NCBI RefSeq assembly: GCF_036669915.1
Contig: NC_089316.1
Span: forward strand, 5,719,771-5,783,770
DNA from: Pocillopora verrucosa
Lineage: Eukaryota; Cnidaria; Anthozoa; Scleractinia; Pocilloporidae
Direction of reading: 5' to 3'
DNA length: 64,000 bases
Position numbers and translations under genes: made by a program. The notes below the pieces were generated by a model. It did not search any database. It worked only from the letters and a program-made list of their open reading frames with translations, and was not told the DNA's origin. Shown one piece after another: positions 55,974 to 64,000 of this stretch (positions are counted from its first letter, which is position 1; every line of letters begins with the position of its first letter).

Positions 55974-56603
55974 TCAAAGTGACTGTTTCTTGTCAAACAG
56001 ACATTGACCTTCAACAAGTGGATGATATGAAAAAAGTGCTGCTAACGAAGCAATTCGAAACGAATTTAATAACAAGCCAGTATTGAAACGGAAACTTTTC
56101 ATGGATGATGTACTGAAAAATGATGAATTGATGAAATTCTGCACGGCATTTCCAACTTTGGCCAGTATAATGCCATCATCAATTATGCCGCGGTACTTCA
56201 GGTCATCCGCATGTCCGTCAGTAAATAAGCGAGAACCCTCAAGACTTTTATACGACCGTACAAAGTCTTCATCGTAGCCATCTTTTCCAACCAGACAATG
56301 GTTAATATCGGGAAACCTGAGGTCTGGAATACCGGTGAAGTCATGAGTCCAAAACTTAAGCGAAAGTGGATGGGGAAGTAATTTTCCTCCTGCCAACGTT
56401 ATCTTGGAATTTATCAACTCGTCGCGTTGCACTGTTTCCTTTTCAAGTTTTGGGTCTACTATTTCAGCCGCGTTCTTGCAAAGCTCAAGCAGTTCTGCCC
56501 CTTTCCTACTTTTACCGTTTACGGAAATAAGAATATCCCTTTCCTTTAAAAATTTCCGTAGCTCTGGAAGTTTCATATTTGTGGAGGCACCATTTACTGC
56601 CAT
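55974..56603 (-). CDS. SAP-like domain protein of a cnidarian mobile-element family
   Basis: An intact 209-residue frame. Residues 10-45 (MKLPELRKFLKERDILISVN...GAELLELCKNA) look like a SAP DNA-binding helix pair. Residues 105-145 contain GKDGYDEDFVRSYKSLEGSR and LFTDGHADDLKY, which I associate with cnidarian multi-copy proteins that usually continue into SWIM zinc-finger and YqaJ-like nuclease regions. Those parts are absent here and the carboxy end (LLNSFRIASLAALFSYHPLV) looks like read-through into unrelated frame. The Met lies just inside the right TIR. Function inferred only as element-encoded DNA binding. Confidence 0.55.
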   Translation of the reverse strand: MAVNGASTNMKLPELRKFLKERDILISVNGKSRKGAELLELCKNAAEIVDPKLEKETVQRDELINSKITLAGGKLLPHPLSLKFWTHDFTGIPDLRFPDINHCLVGKDGYDEDFVRSYKSLEGSRLFTDGHADDLKYRGIIDDGIILAKVGNAVQNFINSSFFSTSSMKSFRFNTGLLLNSFRIASLAALFSYHPLVEGQCLFDKKQSL

Positions 56604-56692
56604 GTTGAGACGACTCCTATTCCCCTCAGTCTCGACTTGATGCTAAAAGCTAGTTAGCAGACTTTCTCGCACAAACAGTTCGAAACTACGCC

Positions 56693-57201
56693 ATTGAAGA
56701 AGTACGTTCTATAGAGATACATCATCTTTTTACTCTTTATTCACCACGCAACAGCTCCATTTAACAACTGCGTCAAACTGTAAGGCTAGAAAAGCAAATA
56801 AAGCCATGATTCTGTTTTTCTTTCGCTCTTTCCAATATGATGACTTGTTAAAGAAATTGAGAGAGAGATAGAGAAAAAAAAACAACAGAAAATGAAAAAT
56901 TAAGAGCGATGGTTTTAATTTGTTTGCCATAAAGCTTGCATTACAAAGTCCGAGATCGTTTTAAATTCAAACACTCCTAACATATGGTCACCATAAAGTT
57001 TATGAATTAGTCCAGCGAGCTAGAAGCTCACAAGTGATAACAATTGGCTGCTGTTTATAGCGTAAAATTTGATTTTGAATTAAAACTAACATAAAAAGTT
57101 ACTGATCACCACCATATCAGCAAAATACACCTACGTAAATATAATTAATGTCTATCCGTTGGATTCACCAACAAGTAAGCGGGGAAAACACGAGTATTCC
57201 T
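56693..57201 (+). promoter_or_regulatory. Conserved 5' flank of receptor fragment E
   Basis: Resumes at 'attgaagaagtacgttctat' and keeps 'aactgcgtcaaactgt' and the pyrimidine/purine tract of the other receptor flanks, running directly into the E start codon. Confidence 0.4.
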
Positions 57202-57342
57202 ATGAGTTCGTTGCACTACCAGTTGTTTATTTTCTTGTGCTTCTATGTTGCTGTTCAGGCTCCATACAGAGATGGCGATATCGTGTTGCGAGGACTTTTC
57301 GGCGTGCACCAGCAGCCGGACCACTTAGGGAGCCGTGTGGGG
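57202..57342 (+). pseudogene. Receptor E, 5' fragment only
   Basis: Begins MSSLHYQLFIFLCFYVAVQA and continues GDIVLRGLFGVHQQPDHLGS, matching signal peptide and flytrap start. It then leaves receptor sequence at about 57.34 kb ('gggtgggtgtgggcag'). No other part of this receptor follows. It shows that at least six receptor units existed here. Confidence 0.9.
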
Positions 57343-57419
57343 TGGGTGTGGGCAGATCATCAGAAGATTTTTGGGAACACTCGAACATATGCATTAAATT
57401 ATCAGTATAAGCATTAGGG

Positions 57420-60400
57420 CTCTCAGTCTTAATGCGAAGCCATGCTTCGTGTTGCAGACAACTTTTTTCAAGTACATTTCGTTCCAAATAGGACTGGCAT
57501 CAATTCATAGATTTATGAACAAATCTTTACCACGTAAATAAATGTGTTTAGATAATCGAGATATCCACTGAACCTCTTGTATTGCATCAGAAGTAACGTG
57601 TCTTGTCTTTGCCCAACTCTGAGAGCGTGGAGTGGCAAAGAAGCGAGACACGAGTCTCGCGTGGAGCGGCTTCTCTATGCTCACAGGATACGCGTGACCC
57701 CACTATCTTTAAGAAAAATAAGAGACTGCTCGGAGTCTATATTCCGTTCAACCATTTCATAAGAGTGACGCGAGTCTTTTCAATTGAGTGAAAAAGTCAC
57801 AAACCCATTCTTTACCTCACCAGCGTAACCACTGACAACTCACGAATTACAGTAGGCTTCTCCTTTGGCGTGGAAAATGAAACCGTATCGAGTATACAAA
57901 GTTTAGTGAGTTCCTTTAGATCTCCCGAACTTGTATCGCGTTAGAAACAATTACAAGTACAGGAAGACGTCGTTCGCGAGCGAGACGTTCATTATGTCTC
58001 AGGACTGCTTTTTAAATAGCAAAGATGGAAAAAAACTTTGGTTCATCGCATGGCTTAAGTGGTTTGGTACGACTGTTTGAATGTAATGATGAAGTAAAAC
58101 ATCACTTGATAAGCTGCCACCTGTCTAAAGAGGTCTTAAGTGAAAATGAGCTAATCTTGGCAAGGACTGGCCTATTTCACCTCGCTCAGGAGGATAAACA
58201 AAACATTTGAATTTGCTATAGGCATCGCCACACTTTAGGGAAGTTCTGGAGAAGTGCAAAGGTAACATGTCAGTATCCTATTATGATGGTGTCAGGAAGC
58301 GTATCCAAGGCAAAGATGTAATTACGTTGCATATGTCTCAGGGCATTCAAAAGCTGTTTGGAGTTATTATTCCAGTTGAATCAGGTAGTTTTCAATAACA
58401 TTTTCTGTTATCTATTTTTATCTCGTGACATTTCTGCTTGAAAAGAGAAGAAACTCTATATTAGATTAACGGTACGCATCACATTGAAAAAACATAAGTG
58501 TAAGTGCTTTTAATTGCAGATGGAAATATTTACAAGGTTGCTTGGTTGATAATCAATAATGTTTTTGTAGAAGATCAAATCACCTGACAACGCAATACAC
58601 TTATTCATGCGTACGGTTCACAATTATTTACGGTCAGTTTTCCTCTGTTTATATGATTCTCATTAACCAGTATGATTAAATTTGCAGACCAAAACACCCC
58701 TTATTTGATTAAGAATAATACAAGTAAACAGTGCATGTCGGTTTTCAATTCTTGATGGATGCTACTGGGCTTCACTTTCACTGAGAAATTTGGAATGGCT
58801 TACCTCAGTTCTCTGTGTCCCATGCCGTAAGAAGCACAAGAAAAAAGTTAATGTGAGTCTTGGCTGAGACAAGAAGGATTAGAGAAGAATCTACGGTCCC
58901 CAGAAACGCCACTTTTAAACAAGAGACAACTAAGGTAAATTGAATTCAGTGATATTTGTTTTATTGAAAACTATTGTTCAGATTATAAGATATGCGAATT
59001 ACTCTCCCCACCGATTTTTTCTTGTATTCTGTTAATCAAAAATTTTCGTAATTATTAAGGCTTTCTTGTTGATCATCTTAATTGTTACAGTTTCCAGGAT
59101 CCAAGGGGAGCAAAGAGAGAGTAAATTTCTGTGTAGTTGGGTAAGGCAACGTGCCGGATTTATACTTCTTCCGGTGTGATTACGATAGTGATGACAACAA
59201 TGGGTAAAAAGCACAGTCCGCTAATAATGACGATTATCATGGTTATAAACAAATCTCAGTTATAGTCCTGAAAAAATCTTAGGGGGTCCTTTGAACCATC
59301 CACTTCATCTCGCCAGAAGTCAAAGTTGCCTACACTCATTCTAAGGTTCGTGCGATCTTACGGCGAGTTTTCAATTCCGGTGTGTTGCGCGCGCACGACT
59401 TTAGATAGAAAAAACCTACACGGGCCTTAACTTAAAAGAACGTGTCAGCTGAATGAATCAAATCTCTATCATTTCGCATATATTCTTGGGAACAGCAAAA
59501 ATAACCTAGAACAAATTAAACACTTTTAGTATAGTGTTCATTCCGTGCAATGGGGCATACATAAAAGGTTCTTGTAGAAAAGATATCTTATTTTATACCC
59601 CTGATGACAAGCAAAAAGGTCATATGGGTACCCCGGTTAAAAATATATTGATAACTCTATTAATTAATACCAGTTCTAATTTACAGGATAATATTATGAA
59701 AAAAAATAATAAAAGTTGTCTGTACCACGAAGCCTGCCTTCACTGTTTAGACTGGGAGTCCTAAAGCTTTTTAAGCATATATTCGAATATCCTATGACGA
59801 TAAGCCTGCCACTCACCGTACCCCGCGCTAGACTGTTTTCACTCAGCGGCTGGTCAGCGGTTACGTTTATGAGGTAAACATGGCGATCGCTTCCTGATCA
59901 CCGTTCTTATCGATCTGAAAATCAAAATACCAGTGTGATATTGCCTCGAAGATGAAGCAGTTATGTTATTTGATTCGTACTTAACATTGGAGTCGAAGCT
60001 TGGGTGGCACAGATTATTTCTTACGGTGGAATCGACAAGAGGAATTCGAACACTAGTTGTAGTGTTTGGAAGAAGTGGTCGCATGGGGATGTAGGAATGG
60101 TAAGTTTAACGAACAATTTCAAATTTTGCCGCTTGAATTGGAAATAAAGGTTCATTTGAATTGCTTTCGTATGTATTTCTGATGGTTATCTGCTACGCTT
60201 CATGTTGAAAAGTCCCTCAAAATAGCGGCCAAACTTGGAGATTGCCGAAAATTAAGTAAGTTCACGGAGTTATAAAGTTTTCGTAAAGATCGGGCGGCAA
60301 AGTTTCTTCCATAGTTACCTTTTCTATGGCACCTACTTCCCAGCTATGGTAGTTAGATCAGTTAAGAACGCCTCACTTTTTAAAAAATTTACCTTGCATT

Positions 60401-60660
60401 TGATCGGTTTTCGCGTATTTGACTTAGGTGAACCGATAAGGTGTCATTCAAGTCTTCCTGTTGACTATCTTATCCGCCTCGATGGATAAGATAGAGTTAA
60501 TCTACATGGCTGTGGTATTTGTTATTGCTCAATTCCGTAGTTTTTTGTAAATTGTTCTCTAAAGTTGTCTTAAATTAGAGTCGTAAAAAGTGTCACGACG
60601 ACAAGCCTTTGTTCGAGTGAAATTTAATTTCCGTAAAACTCTGAAAAATAGAGAGATCTG
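57420..60660. other. Spacer between receptor units E and F
   Basis: This interval does not match the other receptor spacers. It holds a repeat-like stretch at 57.60-57.78 kb ('gagacacgagtctcgcgtgg') and a broken possible gene at 58.02-58.39 kb. A 76-codon frame at 59534-59764 has no recognisable family. No intact gene was identified. Confidence 0.45.
58025..58390 (+). pseudogene. Broken unrecognised gene fragment
   Basis: An open frame [20 protein letters not shown] ends with TGA at 58208-58210. Past it, another frame reads [20 protein letters not shown] and, after a one-base shift, [20 protein letters not shown] then [12 protein letters not shown] up to a possible donor. The [10 protein letters not shown] part resembles an uncharacterised multi-copy anthozoan protein as I recall it. 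Stops and shifts suggest a relic. Confidence 0.35.
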
Positions 60661-60819
60661 ATCAAACGGATTGAGTCGTCACGTACGATCTTAATAAAAG
60701 GGAAATGGATATGATAAGGCGAATTCAGTTATCCTTCAGTTGTGTGATCTCGTGGTAAAAGATTTTTTTCCTAGGTGTTGGCTACAAATCTCTCTTTCTC
60801 TAACTATCCCCCAACGTAA

Positions 60820-61190
60820 TTAAAAAAAGCCTTTAAAATACAACCATACTGATAAAATAGATGGCACTTTGCAAAGAAAATAAGGTCCTCGTAATTTTAA
60901 GCGCTTGTGCATCACATTGTGCCTTTGAAAGGTAGCACAATGCAAACATGGTACAATATAAGGCACAGTGCAATTTGGACCACAGTGCCATATATCGCAA
61001 TAACAGTAGAATAACCCTGAGTAGATTGGTCTAGTCGATTCTGCCGGAAAAACGATTGCCTGCGTCAAGATCTGAAAGTCTCTGGTATGATGTTTATTGC
61101 ATTGATTCCGAGATATTATGATAACAAGAAATTTTTTTTTTGTATTTTTCGTTCCCAGCATCATCGCAGTCCTTTGTAGTGGAGTGCTTC
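60820..61190. repeat. Duplicated segment upstream of receptors D and F (copy 2)
   Basis: Copy of 49.42-49.84 kb with small indels. It ends at 'cctttgtagtggagtgctt', where Penelope-like sequence begins. Confidence 0.85.
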
Positions 61191-61192
61191 GT

Positions 61193-61560
61193 GTGGGCTA
61201 TACGCGCGGACACTTACACGTACGTGTGGACGAACATAAACAACGGTCATCTTCTTTATATAAACACTACAAAGACAAACATGACAAGATCCATGAAGAC
61301 CTACTGAGGAGCTTCGATGTTCTATAAAAATGGGAAAATAAATTCGATTGCTTCTTGCACGAGATATTATTCATCAGAGAACTAAAACTAACTCTGAACG
61401 TACAATCCGCCTCGATCCGTGTTAAAATATTTCTGCAATGTAATCTCACATTCTTTATCATGTAACTTCATTGTGGTTAATAATACCCACAGAATTCATT
61501 ATCCTAACATTTACCTTGGCAATGGCATCATGAAAACTCCGAAACGTCGGTTAATATTGC
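61193..61560 (+). mobile_element. Penelope-like element remnant (GIY-YIG endonuclease end)
   Basis: The plus strand reads VGYTRGHLHVRVDEHKQRSS, then HKDL-type helix sequence EDLLRSFDVL, a TAA stop at 61325-61327, then KWENKFDCFLHEILFIRELK and LNVQSASIRVKIF. This is the carboxy-terminal GIY-YIG region of Penelope-like retroelements, which nick DNA for integration. It is followed by 'ccgaaacgtcggttaat', resembling their 3' ends. The reverse-transcriptase part is missing and the in-frame stop marks it dead. It replaces about 500 bases present upstream of receptor D. Confidence 0.75.
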
Positions 61561-61564
61561 TAAT

Positions 61565-62160
61565 TTCTACGTGTTTAAACAAAATTTAATCTATTATTGA
61601 GGAAAATTCATTCGTCTAACGTGCTATGGATTGGTTTTTTTTTTATGTTTCCGGGATGGTTTGATCAGCGGAAGGTTTAGATAGCTTTTCCGATGGCAAA
61701 TTAAGAAAGACATTGTTTCCAAAAACATTGTTTCCAAAAACATAAGTTCACATCTGGGAAGAACAATACTCTTATTAACTTCTTATCTTATAATTTAGTG
61801 AAATGTCAATTCTATTAGAAGTTATTTGTAGACTATTGATAAGAAGACACGTTTTAAATTATATGCAAATTATTGTCAAGGTCAGAAAAACAAGTACTAC
61901 TTAGTTGAAGTGGTAATTGCATTTGAAAGTTTTTAATGCGTGTTAATCTGTAAAAATTTGCGTTTTATTGAAGAAGAACGTTTAATATAGATATATTATT
62001 GTTTTTTCTTTTTATTCGCCACGCAACAGCTGCATTTAACAATTGCGTCAAACTGTCAAACTTATCACTATCATATCTGCAAAATACACCTACGAACAAA
62101 TAACTAACGTTTCCGTGTTTGGTTCACCAACAAGTAAACGGAGAAAAGAAGAGTATTGCT
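61565..62160 (+). promoter_or_regulatory. Conserved 5' flank of receptor F
   Basis: Matches the D flank from 'aaatttaatctattattgag' through 'ggaaggtttagatagctttt' and 'aattgcgtcaaactgtcaaa' to the ATG. It is shorter near the start codon: roughly 100 bases found in A-E are missing between 'gtcaaact' and 'aaatacacctac'. Confidence 0.4.
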
Positions 62161-64000
62161 ATGAGTTCGTTGCACTACCATTTGTTTCTGTTCCTGTGCT
62201 TCTATGCTGCCGTTCAGGCTCAATACAGAGAAGGCGATATCATGTTGGGCGGACTTTTTAGCGTGCACCAGGTGCCATACCGGCCAGGGTCGCGATTTGA
62301 AGAGATATATTTGAGAGGACTTGGTCGCATGCAAGCCATGATCTTCGCAATCGAACGAATAAACAATGACACAAGTCTTCTTTCGAACATTTCCCTAGGA
62401 TATGACATAAGGGATTACGGTGGAAACCTCTCAAAAGCTGCGGGACTCATTTATCAACTACTGACCGTTGATTCTTGCGTCAATTTAAGCCAAAATGCCC
62501 CAAGAAAGAAAGCCATCATTTCTTTAATAGGCCCAAACGAATCAAGAACAGCGCTATTCATTGGTGGATTTCTTCGGATGCTCAATGTTTCGAGCGTAAC
62601 TGGAACAGCAACCAGTACGGAGCTTAGCTCTTTTACCTATAAACATTTATATCGAACGGTGCCTTCGGACAAGTTTCTTGCAAAAGCGATGGTTGACTTA
62701 ATTACGCACTTCAACTGGGGCTATGTTGCTGTAGTTGGACAAGATGATTCGTATGGAAGAAGCGGAGCATGGGCAGTGGTTAGCGAAAGTTCGTCAAGGA
62801 AGAGCTCGTTCTGTATTGCTTTTACGGAGTTTATACGCCTCGAAAGTCTGCATCTGAGTGTTCGGAACATAGTTAAAAAGCTTAAACAGATGGACAATGT
62901 CAAAGTTGTGATCTTATGGTTATACGAGAATTACCAAACGAAGTTTTTGGCAGAGGTTCAGAGGCAAAACCTAACTGGACGTGTGTGGATTTTGAGCGAG
63001 ATTCATTTAACTTCTACACTGCCAGTAAAAGGTATTCTCGAGAGCTCTTTAGGATTTCAATTCCATAAATTCAGCGACTCTGGCTTCAAGGAATATTTAA
63101 AAGAAATATTGGTCAAGGAGAGAGACGATAGAAGTTTTTCTGAATGGAACTACAGTACAAGCGAAAAATGGAAGTTCTTGAAGAACATGAAGTGTGTTCA
63201 TCGCCAAATTGAGCAGTGCTCTAACGAGTTGATTAAAGAAATCTACAGCTCCTATGTTCCGTACATCATTGACGCCGTATATGCCGTGGCACACGCACTA
63301 GATATTTTCAATCGAAATTTTAGCTATGACGAGACCAAAGATCGGGCGAAACTGCAGATAACCAATAGTTTTGACGTGCACAAACTTCTTGGCCGCGTCA
63401 GTTTTGACGGACTAACTGGAAAAATCAAGTTCGATCGATTTGGCGACAGGAGCTCAGCGTATTATGACATTTTCAGCTTTAAAAATGTACCCAATGGAGA
63501 TGTGGAGAGTGTAAAAATGGTGCTGATAGGAGAATGGAAAAATTCACAGAAAAACGAAACTCGCTTGATTTTTCATGAAGCCCTGAATTGGACGACTAAA
63601 TCTGGTCGCCCTCCGAAATCGGAATGTTCGGAACAGTGTCCTCCTGGAACAAGGAAATCTTCTACCTCACCTTGTTGTTGGCAGTGCCTTCCGTGCCTTG
63701 GTGAAACCATCAGCTCATCTGCTGGTTCTGAAAGCTGCAGAGAATGTCCCAACGGAACAATATCTAACCCAGCGAATACAGAGTGTGTCGCCTTACCCTC
63801 TGCCAACATAAGCTATACGAATATAACCGGAATTGTGATTCTAACGTTTGGCACCCTCGGAGTTGTTGTCACATTGTTTTGTCTGGCTGCCCTCTGCAAA
63901 TTCTGGAATAGTCCCATCGTCAAGGCATCTAATAGGGAGCTTAGCCTTTCCCTTTTACTTACAATTCTTGCATTATTCTCTCTGGTATTTATTGATGTCT
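62161..64000 (+). CDS. Family C GPCR, intronless (receptor F), runs off the window
   Basis: Open without interruption for 613 codons from MSSLHYHLFLFLCFYAAVQA to the window end, inside the second membrane helix (SLSLLLTILALFSLVFIDV). Flytrap and nine-cysteine domains are complete. Both cysteines of the first-lobe disulphide are replaced: SRFEEIYLRG instead of QCGE, and DYGGN instead of DYCGN. The binding motif reads TGTATSTELS rather than SGSATSAELS. Residues up to about 320 and after about 490 follow receptor B (RLESLHLSVRN, LYENYQTKF, SSTSPCCW, NPANTEC). The segment between follows receptor C (NFSYDETKDRAKLQI, HEALNWTTKSG). It is thus a mosaic. If the rest is intact it should end near 64.69 kb. 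Confidence 0.9.
   Translation, partial: MSSLHYHLFLFLCFYAAVQAQYREGDIMLGGLFSVHQVPYRPGSRFEEIYLRGLGRMQAMIFAIERINNDTSLLSNISLGYDIRDYGGNLSKAAGLIYQLLTVDSCVNLSQNAPRKKAIISLIGPNESRTALFIGGFLRMLNVSSVTGTATSTELSSFTYKHLYRTVPSDKFLAKAMVDLITHFNWGYVAVVGQDDSYGRSGAWAVVSESSSRKSSFCIAFTEFIRLESLHLSVRNIVKKLKQMDNVKVVILWLYENYQTKFLAEVQRQNLTGRVWILSEIHLTSTLPVKGILESSLGFQFHKFSDSGFKEYLKEILVKERDDRSFSEWNYSTSEKWKFLKNMKCVHRQIEQCSNELIKEIYSSYVPYIIDAVYAVAHALDIFNRNFSYDETKDRAKLQITNSFDVHKLLGRVSFDGLTGKIKFDRFGDRSSAYYDIFSFKNVPNGDVESVKMVLIGEWKNSQKNETRLIFHEALNWTTKSGRPPKSECSEQCPPGTRKSSTSPCCWQCLPCLGETISSSAGSESCRECPNGTISNPANTECVALPSANISYTNITGIVILTFGTLGVVVTLFCLAALCKFWNSPIVKASNRELSLSLLLTILALFSLVFIDV

Larger units (their letters stand above)
55449..56692. 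mobile_element. DNA transposon with 65-bp TIRs, THAP and SAP-like genes
   Basis: The left end (GGCTAGTTTCGAATTGTCTG...) and the inverse of the right end (GGCGTAGTTTCGAACTGTTT...) pair over about 65 bases. Related receptor flanks without the insertion read 'gttgtaattgaagaag'; here 'gttgtaat' and 'attgaagaag' border the element, leaving at most a two-base AT duplication. Inside are a plus-strand THAP remnant and a convergent minus-strand SAP-like gene. A detached copy of the left end lies at 2853-2984. Probably a non-autonomous or truncated member of a cnidarian element family. Confidence 0.8.

Noticed and set aside
57148..57201. Upstream in-frame Met extensions of receptors A, B and E (for example MSIRWIHQQVSGE)
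   Set aside because: C, D and F start at the inner Met, which opens a clear signal peptide. The extension is hydrophilic and would bury it, so it is treated as 5' leader.

Overview
The window looks like nuclear DNA of an anthozoan cnidarian, probably a stony coral. This is inferred from spliced metazoan genes with GT-AG introns, AT-rich and repeat-dense spacers, many short inverted-repeat elements, a Penelope-like remnant, and a lineage-expanded array of intronless family C GPCR genes. No species can be named from the sequence alone.

Layout. 1-2.07 kb: no gene seen, one fold-back element. 2.07-2.85 kb: broken copy of the 3' end of a receptor tyrosine kinase (RTK) gene, joined to one end of a THAP-type transposon. 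3-23.3 kb: three intact intronless receptor genes on the minus strand (A 4.7-7.3, B 13.6-16.1, C 19.9-22.5 kb) with long shared flanks, receptor fragments and an inserted block (8.2-11.4 kb) holding a dead spliced gene. 23.4-25.9 kb: exon-poor remnant of RTK introns plus TMEM241 exon 2 to exon 3. 26.8-38.4 kb: apparently intact RTK on the minus strand, for which I resolve 15 coding exons with consistent phases. 41.7-49.0 kb: TMEM241-like nucleotide-sugar transporter family gene on the plus strand, head to head with the RTK, 13 exons. 49.4-64 kb: receptor units again, now on the plus strand: D (51.0-53.5 kb, intact), E (57.2 kb, 5' fragment only) and F (62.2 kb, open to the window end). A THAP/SAP transposon lies between D and E, and a Penelope-like remnant lies upstream of F.

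How it fits together. The receptors have the family C plan: signal peptide, Venus-flytrap ligand domain, nine-cysteine domain, seven membrane helices and a short tail. They keep an mGluR-like amino-acid-binding motif, so amino-acid or related small-molecule sensing is a reasonable inference. The RTK and TMEM241 genes are single-copy-type neighbours whose block was once duplicated in tandem. The left receptor array sits inside the decayed copy of that duplication. The right array is an inverted counterpart of the left one, and both arms end in the same transposon terminus. Receptor F reads as a mosaic of the B-type and C-type receptors, which suggests gene conversion or unequal crossing-over.
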